Positions 18,080 through 27,076 of a stretch of DNA of 64,000 nt are shown in pieces; the first letter of the stretch is position 1; the number at the start of each line of letters is the position of its first letter. The DNA is from Aneurinibacillus sp. Ricciae_BoGa-3 (GTDB lineage: Bacteria > Bacillota > Bacilli > Aneurinibacillales > Aneurinibacillaceae). The position numbers and the translations under genes were made by a program. The DNA lies in the NCBI RefSeq assembly GCF_028421645.1, contig NZ_CP116887.1:4917255-4981254 (forward strand), given 5' to 3'. The notes beneath the pieces were generated by a model. It worked only from the letters and a program-made list of their open reading frames with translations. It was not told where the DNA came from and did not search any database.

Positions 18080-19480
18080 ATGAGTGATTCCCACAGAATG
18101 AAATGGAACATTAGACCCTCAGCAGAAACTTCTCAAGGCCGAGTTCATCGAGTCGCGATCTATCTTCAAAGTAAAGTGTTGGAGATTATCGATTCGAATA
18201 ACTCGGTTTTTTATTTCATCTATTTTAAGAACATCTTAATTGGCGGAGGAAAGGTTGAACAAATAAAAGAGGCAACCTTTCTGGACAAGGTATGGGCACA
18301 AGGCATCTTACTTGATACTTCCCATCCTCTTTTTCCCGTGTTCCTGCCAAAAAACCGAAATGTTCACGTCCCTGATGTCAGCGATGTATTCAATCACTTA
18401 CAGAATCAGCTATCACTGCCAGAGGTTGCCCTTGCAGCCACTTACATGGATAATTTTATTGAACAGCAGCAGCTGGTCAGCATCATTCGGCAAATTTTTG
18501 ACCACTTTAAACGAAACGGGCAGTTTTTTAACGCCTACCAGATTGCAAAAATACTGCTCACCTTCTCCCCGGAGACAAAAGCGATACAAGAAATCATTCG
18601 AACATCCGAGTTTGAAAAGCACCGCAAAGCAGAGCAAAAGAGTCTAGACGCCTTCCTTGAACAAGCTCCCCTGCTTATGGAATCGTTGTGCTATCAAAAC
18701 CGCAGCGAACGAAAATACGAAATCAAACTCCACGAACTGCTTAAAGCACAATCACGCCCTCTTGAACGAGTCATCCTGTTCATGAATCTCTTTGAAATGA
18801 AACATGACTTCTATGCTTATGATGAATTTATTCGTTTACTGCAGGCCGTGCTAAATCCGGATGAACAATATAGCGTGCTAAACTTTCTGTGTAAATGTTC
18901 AGCCGCCTACCCTCCATTGACTCATGACCTTCTCCAGGAGCAAATCCGTTTACAGCGATATCCCGAAGCTTTAGCTCTCATGCTTAATCATATTTCTACC
19001 CTCTCGCCTGCCCACTATAAGATGATTGAAACCATCATCGATCACGTGGATACCCCTTCCCTATTAGCGCTAACCGGCATCAATCAACTTATTAGCCGCC
19101 TGCACCCAGCTGAACCTGAACAAAAAGAAGCCCTTGTGCGCCGAGTGGTTGGCGGCTTGCTTAAACAATTGGATATCAATGAAGTACAGGCGTGGCTGCA
19201 GCCGATAAAAGAAACCAGCCCTGATCTGCCGGTATTTGATGAGCTCCAGCAGCTGCAGGCATTATCAAATGATCTCGACCATCTGATGGCGCTCGGGGAA
19301 CTATACTACCAATTCGGCCTGCTCGATAAATCCATTGAGTGTTTCACATGGGAGATGGAATTAAGCCCGACTGCGCTTGATCCAATACGCTGGCTGAGCA
19401 AAGTATATCAGGAAAAGGGGATGAAAGAGGAGTCGGACAGTTATAAAAATCTCTCCATACAAATGGCAAAAAGGGCATGA
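18080..19480 (+). CDS. conserved-looking hypothetical protein with C-terminal TPR-like repeats
   Basis: 466 aa, soluble, no signal peptide; I do not recognise the family. The first 110 residues look like a small beta-rich domain (VAIYLQSKVLEIIDSNNSVF, then FKNILIGGGK). From about 120 on it is almost all helical, and the C-terminal 90 residues read as tetratricopeptide repeats: LMALGELYYQFGLLDKSIEC followed by WLSKVYQEKGMKEES. A scaffolding or interaction role is possible but not shown. Start ATG 18080 after GGGAGG. A dispersed repeat element begins at its stop codon. Confidence 0.7.
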   Translation: MSDSHRMKWNIRPSAETSQGRVHRVAIYLQSKVLEIIDSNNSVFYFIYFKNILIGGGKVEQIKEATFLDKVWAQGILLDTSHPLFPVFLPKNRNVHVPDVSDVFNHLQNQLSLPEVALAATYMDNFIEQQQLVSIIRQIFDHFKRNGQFFNAYQIAKILLTFSPETKAIQEIIRTSEFEKHRKAEQKSLDAFLEQAPLLMESLCYQNRSERKYEIKLHELLKAQSRPLERVILFMNLFEMKHDFYAYDEFIRLLQAVLNPDEQYSVLNFLCKCSAAYPPLTHDLLQEQIRLQRYPEALALMLNHISTLSPAHYKMIETIIDHVDTPSLLALTGINQLISRLHPAEPEQKEALVRRVVGGLLKQLDINEVQAWLQPIKETSPDLPVFDELQQLQALSNDLDHLMALGELYYQFGLLDKSIECFTWEMELSPTALDPIRWLSKVYQEKGMKEESDSYKNLSIQMAKRA

Positions 19481-19572
19481 GAAAACCATCGCGGGCCATG
19501 CCGCTCTCTCCTTTCCCCTCATAGAAGCTTTTACGGCCGCTTTGTGGAACGACGGACGGATCGGCAAAACAT
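19478..19572 (+). repeat. dispersed palindromic element, copy B (left half)
   Basis: Left half of the same element as at 8685, 28362, 44666 and 60641: ATGAGAAAACCATCGCGGGCC, then CTCTCTCCTTTCCCCTCATA, and the CGGCCGCTTTGTGGAACGACGG hairpin region. It overlaps the TGA stop of the upstream gene and is cut just after CGGCAAAAC. Closest to copy C. Confidence 0.82.
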
Positions 19573-19576
19573 AACA

Positions 19577-19601
19577 AAAGACCTCCTGCTCGGAGGTCTT
19601 T
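19577..19601. terminator. bidirectional terminator between convergent genes
   Basis: Perfect 10-bp stem AAAGACCTCC (19577-19586) with 19592-19601, 5-base loop. It separates the TPR-like gene (plus) from the amidase (minus), whose stop codon begins 2 bases after the stem. Confidence 0.85.
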
Positions 19602-19603
19602 GC

Positions 19604-21034
19604 TTATAGTGGGGTTACGGATAAATTTTTATCCAGGAACCCTTTAAAATTGACTGCACGCTCGAATGCACTGCCGAACTGGTACAGTAAAGCTTCGGCA
19701 AATGATGGGCCGATTAGCTGGATCCCCATAGGCAAACCTTCCGAAGAGTATCCACAAGGCAGAGATAAGCTTGGCAGGCCTGTTGTATTGGTTGGCCCTG
19801 TTAAGCGCAGCAGTGACGCAGGAACCGGCGCTGTCTGCCCTTCGATCTCAACCTCACGCTCATCGATTTTTGTTGGAAGGATCGGAAGCGTCGGCGTAAG
19901 CAGCACATCCACTCGCTCAAATGCTTCCTTAAACGAATTTAGAATCTGCCTGCGAACCTGCTGGGCCTCTACATATTCATAGCCACGCGCGGTGAAGCTG
20001 GCTTCTAAACGCTCCAACACTTGAGGATGGAATTTATCAGGACAGTCTTTTACATGATGTTGATGTATGGCATACGCTTCACTTTGAATTGTCTTCAGCT
20101 GGGCTAAGGAAATTTGGTTCAGATTTTGAATCTCCACATGCTCGATTGTTGCTCCCAGATCACGAAAGATTTCAAAGCTGTTTTCCACTGCCGAACGAAC
20201 TTCAGGCTGAAGCTGATCGTAATAGAAGTTGGTAGGAATTCCAACCACTTTTCCTTTAATCGATTCACCAATTAACCGCGTAAAATCTTCAGTATCCCGC
20301 TGTACGGAATAATCATCCTGTGCATCAAAGCCTGCTAATACATTGAGTAAGAGTGCGTTGTCGTAAACTGTTCGCGTCATTGGACCAACGTGATCTAAAG
20401 TAAACGCCAACGGATACACGCCGTGCTTGCTAACACGGCCAAACGTAGGCTTCATGCCCACTATTCCACAAGCAGAGGACGGAATCCGGATCGATCCGCC
20501 GGTGTCTGTACCCAGGGCGCCAAAGGCAAGTCCCGCTGCCACTGATGCTCCCGAGCCGCTGCTGGAGCCGCCTGTTATCCTTGTTGTATCATACGGATTT
20601 CGCACAGCGCCGAAATAAGAAATATCACCGGTAGGGCCGTAAGCAAATTCGTGTGTATTTAATTTTCCTATGATAATAGCTCCGGCCTCTTTCAACTTTT
20701 GGACGACAGTGGCATCTATTTCAGGAACAAAATCTTTATAGATTTCTGATCCCATCGTAGTGCGGACACCCCTGGTGAAAATTAAATCTTTTAACCCGAT
20801 CGGCACCCCGTGCAGAGGACCTTTATAATTTCCCCTGCTAATCTCTTCTTCCGCCTGCTTAGCTGCTTCGAGTGCTTCCCCATCGCATACCGTTATCACG
20901 GCATTCAAGGTTGGATTTAACTGTTCTATGCGTTCCAGCAGCGCTTGTACAACTTCAACCGGAGACAGCTTCTTTTCCTCGATATGCTGGGATAACGTAT
21001 GCAAATCCATCCGAACTATATCGCTTGTCGTCAT
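19604..21034 (-). CDS. amidase-signature family amidohydrolase (GatA-like, stand-alone)
   Basis: 476 aa. It hydrolyses an amide bond with the Ser-Ser-Lys triad: Lys in GVPIGLKDLIFTRG (about residue 78), cis-Ser in GGSSSGSGASVAAG, and the nucleophile in TDTGGSIRIPSS. No gatC or gatB is next to it, so it is a metabolic amidase and not the tRNA amidotransferase. The frame is open up to 21127, but the ATG at 21034 sits behind GAGGGGAG and begins the aligned region (MTTSDIVRMD), so I use it. It follows an ACS-type MFS transporter, which suggests uptake and hydrolysis of an amide, but a hairpin separates the two. Confidence 0.9.
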   Translation of the reverse strand: MTTSDIVRMDLHTLSQHIEEKKLSPVEVVQALLERIEQLNPTLNAVITVCDGEALEAAKQAEEEISRGNYKGPLHGVPIGLKDLIFTRGVRTTMGSEIYKDFVPEIDATVVQKLKEAGAIIIGKLNTHEFAYGPTGDISYFGAVRNPYDTTRITGGSSSGSGASVAAGLAFGALGTDTGGSIRIPSSACGIVGMKPTFGRVSKHGVYPLAFTLDHVGPMTRTVYDNALLLNVLAGFDAQDDYSVQRDTEDFTRLIGESIKGKVVGIPTNFYYDQLQPEVRSAVENSFEIFRDLGATIEHVEIQNLNQISLAQLKTIQSEAYAIHQHHVKDCPDKFHPQVLERLEASFTARGYEYVEAQQVRRQILNSFKEAFERVDVLLTPTLPILPTKIDEREVEIEGQTAPVPASLLRLTGPTNTTGLPSLSLPCGYSSEGLPMGIQLIGPSFAEALLYQFGSAFERAVNFKGFLDKNLSVTPL

Positions 21035-21109
21035 CTGTAATCTCCCCTCTTTATTAGTAGAAAACTCACTCAATACGATGCTGTTTAGTTCATATGACTG
21101 TCTATTTAA

Positions 21110-21137
21110 ATTATAAAACCCCCGCATGCACGAGGGT
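21110..21137 (-). terminator. weak terminator between MFS gene and amidase
   Basis: On the minus strand ACCCTCG-TGCATG-CGGGGGT (one T-G pair), followed by TTTATAATTT. It could reduce read-through from the transporter into the amidase. Confidence 0.6.
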
Positions 21138-21145
21138 AGATAAAT

Positions 21146-22468
21146 TTAAACTGCTTTATTATGTGTAGCGTTAATAATGGTTCTTTTACCAGGCTTAACG
21201 AATAGCATCGCGATCATCCCAATCACAGATGCTACAGCAGCAGCCACAAACATCGCGGTGTATCCATTGCTTGCAACCAATGCGCCTGTCAGTGTAGGAG
21301 CAACTACAGTAGCAATGTTGGTAAAGAAGTGAGTCACGCCTCCGAATGTGCCTGCGCGGGAAGGTTCGGTATCAATAATGACGGTCCAATATACAGAGTT
21401 AGGCAGGAAGTTAAATGCATTTCCGATCGCCATAAGGGTGAGCACAGCCCCTACACTATGGACGGTAGGAATAATCATGAAACACACCGCAGTCAACAGC
21501 AGCGAAACAACCGCTAATCCGGAGCGGGCTACTCGCAGGCTGCCAGTCTTGCGGCGTAAAGCATCGGAGATTTTTCCTCCAAGAAGTACGGTAATACAGG
21601 CGCCGATCCACGGTATCATGCCCAGATACCACAGGGCAGACAACTTAAAATTAAACGTATCCTGCAAATATTTCGGCGTCCAGGTTAAAATTAAGAAGTT
21701 TACATATTGGAAAGCAAAATAGCCAATGGCATTCATCACTAAAGTAGGATTTTTAAAGAAGTGATACCAGGGAACATCTTCCTGTTCAGCCTGTACCAAT
21801 GTCGTTTCACTGCTTAGCAAGTCGGCATCCGAACGAATCTCGGCCAATTCTGCCGCTGTCACCTTCGGGTGCTGTTCCGGACGGTTCGTAAACATCTTAG
21901 ACCAAATGAAAACCCAGATTAACCCAACAATACCGAGAATAATAAACATGCTCTTCCAGCTTAGAAAAGAAAGTAAAGCCACCGCTACTGGCGCCGTCAG
22001 AAGCGCACCAAGCGGAGTTCCTAAAAGGCCGATTGAGGCTGCGAAGCCTTTTTCCTTAGGAGCGGCCCAGTTAGCCATCGTGCGGTTAATCGTTGAAAAG
22101 ATTGGACCTTCTGAAAGACCAAATAAGATACGAAACATAGCGAAACCAACCAGAGCCGATCCACCAAGAAGAGCCATACCAATATCACCTGCAAAGGCAG
22201 TCCCAATTTCAAATAAAGACCAGAGCGTTCCGGCCAATAGCCAAACAAACTTGGGTCCCTTTTTGTCGGCAAGCGCGCCACCGAACAAAGCGCCAAACAT
22301 GTAACCGTAACCAAAATAACCTAACACTTCACCCCATGATTTTGGATTCAAACCAAACTCTTTGATGATGGTGGCTTGTGCGTAAGAAATGGCACCGCGG
22401 TCAATGTAGTTGATGACTGTCATAAAAACTATCATACCCATAATAAAAAAACGATAATTGCTCTTCAT
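21146..22468 (-). CDS. MFS transporter, anion:cation symporter (ACS) family
   Basis: 440 aa, 12 transmembrane segments. The start FFIMGMIVFMTVINYIDRGAIS is the classic TM1 of the ACS family (GudP, ExuT, D-galactonate and phthalate permeases), where N-Y-x-D-R contacts the carboxylated substrate. The TM4-5 stretch FRILFGLSEGPIFSTINRTM is also typical. A substrate with a carboxylate is therefore likely; pairing with an amidase suggests an amide or carbamoyl acid, as an inference. Start ATG 22468 after AAGGAG / GAGGTGG. Confidence 0.87.
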   Translation of the reverse strand: MKSNYRFFIMGMIVFMTVINYIDRGAISYAQATIIKEFGLNPKSWGEVLGYFGYGYMFGALFGGALADKKGPKFVWLLAGTLWSLFEIGTAFAGDIGMALLGGSALVGFAMFRILFGLSEGPIFSTINRTMANWAAPKEKGFAASIGLLGTPLGALLTAPVAVALLSFLSWKSMFIILGIVGLIWVFIWSKMFTNRPEQHPKVTAAELAEIRSDADLLSSETTLVQAEQEDVPWYHFFKNPTLVMNAIGYFAFQYVNFLILTWTPKYLQDTFNFKLSALWYLGMIPWIGACITVLLGGKISDALRRKTGSLRVARSGLAVVSLLLTAVCFMIIPTVHSVGAVLTLMAIGNAFNFLPNSVYWTVIIDTEPSRAGTFGGVTHFFTNIATVVAPTLTGALVASNGYTAMFVAAAVASVIGMIAMLFVKPGKRTIINATHNKAV

Positions 22469-22564
22469 CCACCTCTAGCTCCTTTCCCTTCAACTCCATC
22501 GTAAGCGTTTTCCTTTTCGTGTGTTTATTTATATTTCTATGCTAAAAATAGTATAGCACATTTC

Positions 22565-22600
22565 GTCTATTTAGAGTACATATTATGTCAAAAAATAGAC
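22565..22600. repeat. inverted repeat upstream of the MFS-amidase genes, possible operator
   Basis: GTCTATTT (22565-22572) and AAATAGAC (22593-22600) form a perfect 8-bp inverted repeat about 100 bp before the minus-strand MFS start; a TGCTATACT with TATACT-like -10 lies just downstream of it on the minus strand. No regulator gene is adjacent, so this is only a candidate. Confidence 0.35.
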
Positions 22601-22626
22601 ACAAATATGGTCGAATCCTAGCGAAT

Positions 22627-22640
22627 ATTCCCCGGGAAAA
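22627..22640. promoter_or_regulatory. Noc-binding-site-like palindrome
   Basis: ATTCCCCGGGAAAA matches 12 of 14 positions of the B. subtilis Noc consensus ATTTCCCGGGAAAT. noc is encoded at 55453-56280. A single match is weak evidence. Confidence 0.35.
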
Positions 22641-22873
22641 CTCTCAACTGTTATTCGTCCGGATTATATTCAGTTATGGTTAAAGTTAAGATCGAATTTA
22701 CATAAATACCAACATAGCTTCAAAATATGATCCCAATTGATTAATATTGTTTCTCTATGATTTTACTATCGCATGATTACACAGCGGAAGGGACAGTTTA
22801 GGAATCTATTTTTGATAGAGACTACTCTTTCTTTTTCAGAAAATACGGGAACCTAACAAGGAGGAACCACCAA

Positions 22874-24466
22874 ATGAAACGAAACAAAACACGATCCTCT
22901 CGTAGTATTTTTGCTTTATCCGTAGTTGCGGCTATGGCCGTAACTCCTGTAGTTTCACCTGTGATTTTGCCCCAGGTTGGACAAGCCTCAACATTCAAAA
23001 ACCAAACACTTCAGCTTGGTGCAGCCAATCTTAAAGAGACCCGTGAGAAAACAAATCTTGCACCGGGAGTTACATACACGCACATTGTCCGCGGGACTCA
23101 GTCGCAAAAAGATGTCTACATCGTCGACGTTGCATTTCTGAACACACGTAATGAAGCAGATGCTTTGGTTCAGCGCCTGAAATCTGATGGTTGCGAACCC
23201 AGAGTTGAAGTGATCTCGAAACGGGCTGCTGACGATCCCCAGCATGGACCACTTGGCTATCTGGTTCGTGTTGGATCTTTTAAAACGGAAAGTGAAGCGA
23301 ACAAACTTCGTGATGACCTAACGGCAAAGGGATATCAGAATCTGCATGTTGTGTATTCCGGGGAGGATGGAGGGAATACAACGGGTCCGTGGGTTGTTAA
23401 CGTACTTGAAATAAACCCCAAGCAATTCAAAGGCAGAATTACGCCTGATCTAGGCACAGAAATTATCCCGGATAGAGAAAAGGTAAGCAGCATAGCGGCC
23501 AGAACCCATGCTCTTGCCGCTACAAATGGCGGTTATTTCGTAATGGGTCCTAGCGATGGTACAGAAGGGGATCTTGCCGGTGTTTCGATGATTAATGGAG
23601 ATCTGATCAGCGAGGCGGTAAATGGCAGGACAAGCCTGATTCTTTCCGGCTCAGGAAAGAATGCTCGGATTGCTTCTGTTGTGACGCAGCTAACTGCAGC
23701 CGCATCAGATGGGGCAAAGCGGGATATTAACGGATTAAACAGAAAACCTGGTTTGATTCGGGATGGCGGCGAGCCGGGTGACCTTCCATCGGACAAACCT
23801 AAACAGGATTTCACATTTACAAATCCGAATGAACTCATTCAGTTTACTTCTAAATTTGGCCAAACCAGCGACCCCGGCGAAGGGGTAGAGGCTGTATTAG
23901 ACGCAACCGGAGTGGTGATTGAATTCCGTGATCATCGCGGAGGAGCTATTCCGAAGGACGGATCGGTATTGGCCGGGACTGGGAATGCGGTTGATTGGCT
24001 GCGCACTCATGCGAAAGTAGGAATGAAAATAAACGTAAAGAAAGAAGTTCTGGCAAATGGATCGGAACTTCGCGTAAACAACACAACTGGAATCGTTAAC
24101 GGCGGACCCCGCTTGCTTGCAGGTGGCAAAGTAAAGATTCCAGCTATGGCAGAAGGTTTTAATTGGCCGGATAATCCGGAGTTCTTCTACAGATTCGGTG
24201 AGCGCCGCAATCCCCGGACTCTTGCTGGTGTGAAAGCGGATGGAACCATCTTGCTCGTAACTGTGGATGGCCGCCATCCAGGCTACAGCGTGGGTGCAAG
24301 CTTCGAGGAAAGCGCGCAGATTATGAAATCGCTTGGGGCGACTGATGCCCTCAACCTGGACGGTGGTGGGTCTACGACGATGACGATTGGTTCGAAATTG
24401 ATAACCCATCCGTCAGACTCAACAGGCGAGCGTCCGGTTGGGGATGCCATCGTAGTTTTACCTTAA
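22874..24466 (+). CDS. secreted SPOR-domain phosphodiester glycosidase (NAGPA/DUF2233 family)
   Basis: 530 aa exported protein: signal peptide MKRNKTRSSRS plus a hydrophobic core, cut near VGQAST (about residue 38). Residues 60-145 form a SPOR domain with two repeats (KDVYIVDVAFLNTRNEADAL and LGYLVRVGSFKTESEANKL), a fold that binds denuded peptidoglycan. Residues 160-530 are the NAGPA-type phosphodiester glycosidase domain with ATNGGYF, NNTTGIVNGGPRLL and LNLDGGGSTTM. A role in trimming sugar-phosphodiester links in wall polymers is inferred. Start ATG after AAGGAGG; single gene with its own terminator. Confidence 0.88.
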   Translation: MKRNKTRSSRSIFALSVVAAMAVTPVVSPVILPQVGQASTFKNQTLQLGAANLKETREKTNLAPGVTYTHIVRGTQSQKDVYIVDVAFLNTRNEADALVQRLKSDGCEPRVEVISKRAADDPQHGPLGYLVRVGSFKTESEANKLRDDLTAKGYQNLHVVYSGEDGGNTTGPWVVNVLEINPKQFKGRITPDLGTEIIPDREKVSSIAARTHALAATNGGYFVMGPSDGTEGDLAGVSMINGDLISEAVNGRTSLILSGSGKNARIASVVTQLTAAASDGAKRDINGLNRKPGLIRDGGEPGDLPSDKPKQDFTFTNPNELIQFTSKFGQTSDPGEGVEAVLDATGVVIEFRDHRGGAIPKDGSVLAGTGNAVDWLRTHAKVGMKINVKKEVLANGSELRVNNTTGIVNGGPRLLAGGKVKIPAMAEGFNWPDNPEFFYRFGERRNPRTLAGVKADGTILLVTVDGRHPGYSVGASFEESAQIMKSLGATDALNLDGGGSTTMTIGSKLITHPSDSTGERPVGDAIVVLP

Positions 24467-24498
24467 TAGATTGCCAGGAGATTCGCTCTAACTAGTGT

Positions 24499-24530
24499 GG
24501 CCGCCTCTTATTTGTGAGGCGGCCTTTTTT
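24499..24530 (+). terminator. Rho-independent terminator
   Basis: Perfect 9-bp GC-rich stem GGCCGCCTC (24499-24507) with 24516-24524, 8-base loop, then six T. Ends the SPOR-glycosidase gene. Confidence 0.93.
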
Positions 24531-24676
24531 CTGTCATTTAGCACTCACTCATAACTTTTCTTTGGTTGTTCTTCTTTTATTACCCTAACAGTAGTATTTG
24601 ATATATAGTGAAGTTATAGGAAATTTCAAATTATTGTTCGCACAGTGCCGTTATTCATTTCCGTGAGGTGGCAAAG

Positions 24677-25243
24677 ATGGATATTGGAATTCCTTTTTGG
24701 ATTGCTTTTTACATTTGGATCGGTTCGGAGTTTATCATTGCAATACGAAATAAACGTATGCGTGGTACAATAACGGCCAGCAAAAAAGACAAAGGTTCCC
24801 TGTTTATTATCCTGGTTGGTATTTGGTTAGGCAGCGCAATCGCTTTTCAACTGCATTTTTTCCATTTGGGATGGGTTGGCCAATCGATTGCTAATATCGG
24901 GACAATTATGATGATTGCGGGAGTCGCATTTAGGCTGTGGGCAATCCGAATCCTGGGGAAACATTTTTCGCTCGCGGTTTCCGTCGATGATAATCATACA
25001 ATGATTGAGAAGGGACCTTATAAATATATCCGTCACCCTTCGTATACAGGTACACTTGTTACGCTCATCGGATTAGGGCTTGGTTTAAATTCCTGGCTTG
25101 CATCCTGTGTTTTGCTTGTGATATTTGCGATCATTTACGGTTACCGCATTAAAGTGGAAGAAGCCGCGCTTGCAGCACAATTTCAAAGAGCATACGAAGA
25201 ATATAGGAAGCGTACTTGGCGACTTATTCCATTTCTATACTAA
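24677..25243 (+). CDS. ICMT/DUF1295-like integral membrane methyltransferase
   Basis: 188 aa with five or so transmembrane segments. The C-terminal part has the isoprenylcysteine carboxyl methyltransferase signature: GPYKYIRHPSYTGTLVTLIG, then EEAALAAQFQRAYEEYRKRTWRLIPF, where His-Pro, the two Glu and Arg bind S-adenosylmethionine. Bacterial members such as YpbQ/MddA-like enzymes methylate small or lipid substrates; the substrate here is unknown. A GTG at 24668 is possible, but ATG 24677 lies 5-6 bases after GAGGTGG and is preferred. It converges with the parMR cassette. Confidence 0.82.
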   Translation: MDIGIPFWIAFYIWIGSEFIIAIRNKRMRGTITASKKDKGSLFIILVGIWLGSAIAFQLHFFHLGWVGQSIANIGTIMMIAGVAFRLWAIRILGKHFSLAVSVDDNHTMIEKGPYKYIRHPSYTGTLVTLIGLGLGLNSWLASCVLLVIFAIIYGYRIKVEEAALAAQFQRAYEEYRKRTWRLIPFLY

Positions 25244-25263
25244 ATAAATAAATTGAAACTTCA

Positions 25264-25405
25264 AACACGTATTACTTGGCAATACTAGAATTACTCAATT
25301 TCTAGGCATATTATCTCTAATATTGATTCTGATTTTTCACTAAGTAACACCTTGTAATGCAAAGTATTACTTAGGGTGACATGATTTATTTTGCAGTAAC
25401 CTATT
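25264..25405. repeat. candidate centromere-like repeats beside parR
   Basis: The AT-rich gap after parR carries the 9-mer AAGTAAYAC three times: 25269-25277 (reverse), 25342-25350 (forward), 25364-25372 (reverse). A fourth copy lies before parM at 27145-27153. The two at 25342 and 25364 form a split inverted repeat. ParR-type adaptors bind arrays of short repeats near their own operon, so this is a candidate parC; confidence is low because there are only four copies. Confidence 0.35.
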
Positions 25406-25407
25406 AA

Positions 25408-25815
25408 TTAAAGCCATGAGTCTATATCTTCGTCGTCAATATTATCGTCAGCAAAAGTTTCTTCAGTTTTTTTCTTATCCGACACGGATAAATGGGATGT
25501 TCCCGATTCAACTTGTAATGAAGTATTAAGTTGTGCAACATTATCCTTAGTAGCGGATATGTTCAGGCTCTGAGAATTTTCAATTGCATTTTCATTGTTA
25601 GGAGAACTAGGTAATTGTTTAAATGCAATTGCTCTCTCAGCTGGAATATGATTTTGTAAATTTCTAATTCCATTAACTGTTACTTCATTTTCAATTAGAT
25701 AACGAATAGAATCCATTAAATTGGTTTGACAGTTAATCCATTCTATTATAATAGGGGATTCATTCTTTTTGGTTTTTAAGCTGATATTATCACCCTGTTT
25801 TTTGGGCTTTTTCAT
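25408..25815 (-). CDS. ParR-like segregation adaptor (small DNA-binding partner of ParM)
   Basis: 135 aa. It follows the parM-like gene by 64 bp in the same direction. Residues 20-60 (IIIEWINCQTNLMDSIRYLI, then VTVNGIRNLQNHIP) resemble the ribbon-helix-helix region of plasmid ParR-like proteins, and the rest is a polar, low-complexity tail ending in DDNIDDEDIDSWL. An acidic, hydrophobic C-terminal tail is the part that touches the ParM filament end in known systems. Start ATG 25815 after AGGGGCC. The name depends on position and this local similarity; I could not confirm it. Confidence 0.6.
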   Translation of the reverse strand: MKKPKKQGDNISLKTKKNESPIIIEWINCQTNLMDSIRYLIENEVTVNGIRNLQNHIPAERAIAFKQLPSSPNNENAIENSQSLNISATKDNVAQLNTSLQVESGTSHLSVSDKKKTEETFADDNIDDEDIDSWL

Positions 25816-25879
25816 ACAACTGGCCCCCTTTGCAACCGTCTTACCTTATGCAATAAACGATGGTGAACAAAAGATAGGA

Positions 25880-27076
25880 TTAAACTGCTTGCTTTGCCCT
25901 TTCTTTTAATGCCTCATAAATTTTTCCCCTGACAAAGGAATCGAGTCCCTGGGCATTCATCGTAACAGCATATTGTGGAGGAATATAGAGAAGTTTAATT
26001 TCACGCTCATTACATAATTCTTTAAGCATCGGGAAAAGAATAGAACGCATTAAAATACTTCCTCCGCCATATACACAAATCACATCGATTTCATTTCTAG
26101 CTTTAGTAAGCTGCTTTCTAATATTGTTTAAAATTTGTTTAGCTTGCCCCTCTAGCGGCCTCTTAAGTGTTTTGATCGCTTTAGCGTGATACTTATGTTT
26201 TGGGTTTTTGATAACATCACTAAAAAATTGTCTAGGACTATCCGATAAATGAATCAATCTATTGAACTCATCTAATGCCTCTTCAATTGCATAGCCTGCC
26301 CCATGATTGCTGCCATGAACGAATTGACGCAGGAGTTTATTCCCTTCTGTAATCGGATATTCAGTAGACCCATCTCCAATATCAGTATGCAGGATCCTTT
26401 TATTTTTAAAATAACTACCATTGAAATTTGCTGGTTGATTATATGTTTCTATAAACTCTTCAAAAATATCTCCGTCTCTCCAGTTGCCTTCTTCATCTTT
26501 CTGAAGCGCAAAGGTTACAGGGGTAGCCTCAGGGACAACTTTTGTAAAATCGAATACAATTTTAACTGTGACGCGCATTTTTCCTAGATGAACGGTAACA
26601 TTATGAGGTGCTACTGTGAATCTTCTTTCAAATACGGAAGATGATTCATCCGTATGCTGCGTAATAGGAAGTGCTGTGGCCATATCCACTGTCACTTCAA
26701 TATTCTCAAGAATCCCCTTTTGTTCCTCAAAAGACTTTTGAACGGCTACGGCTGCGATTTGCGCTAAAGTATTAATAACTGGTAAATCCACATCGTACTT
26801 AAAATCAATACCTACTTGCATGGTATCCAATAATTCGCCGCTTTCTAATGCAAACTTTCCAATGTAATACATTCCAGGCCGTGCGGACGGGGAATCAATT
26901 GTGACAATGAGTTGATCTTGAAGATTTTTAATAATACTTTCCGGTGCCTGGTCTTCACTCCAGGGAAGTGCATCTACCGTACAATTTACATTAGGCTGTT
27001 GTATAAGCCTCCCATCAATGAAAATATCATGCTCACTATTACCATTATCGTTCCCTACTAAAAAGTGAAATTGCAT
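25880..27076 (-). CDS. parM: ParM/StbA-family actin-like ATPase (plasmid-type segregation filament)
   Basis: 398 aa. The actin-fold nucleotide motifs are in order: phosphate-1 GNDNGNSEHDIFI at the N-terminus, phosphate-2 HTDIGDGSTEYPI in the middle, and the adenosine motif VICVYGGGSILMRS near the C-terminus. Filaments of such proteins push DNA copies apart, with a ParR adaptor at the ends. The length and start (MQFHFLVGNDNG) resemble the long ParM proteins of Bacillus plasmids more than R1 ParM (320 aa). The frame is open to 27193, but only the ATG at 27076 has a ribosome site (AAAGGAGG), so the first 39 codons are left out. AT-rich and plasmid-like, yet inside the conserved oriC flank. Confidence 0.88.
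   Translation of the reverse strand: MQFHFLVGNDNGNSEHDIFIDGRLIQQPNVNCTVDALPWSEDQAPESIIKNLQDQLIVTIDSPSARPGMYYIGKFALESGELLDTMQVGIDFKYDVDLPVINTLAQIAAVAVQKSFEEQKGILENIEVTVDMATALPITQHTDESSSVFERRFTVAPHNVTVHLGKMRVTVKIVFDFTKVVPEATPVTFALQKDEEGNWRDGDIFEEFIETYNQPANFNGSYFKNKRILHTDIGDGSTEYPITEGNKLLRQFVHGSNHGAGYAIEEALDEFNRLIHLSDSPRQFFSDVIKNPKHKYHAKAIKTLKRPLEGQAKQILNNIRKQLTKARNEIDVICVYGGGSILMRSILFPMLKELCNEREIKLLYIPPQYAVTMNAQGLDSFVRGKIYEALKERAKQAV

Larger units (their letters stand above)
22469..22873. other. divergent intergenic region, about 400 bp
   Basis: AT-rich spacer between divergent genes, so it should hold promoters for both. Besides the inverted repeat at 22565-22600 and a Noc-box-like palindrome at 22627-22640, I see no gene or RNA element in it. 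Confidence 0.5.
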
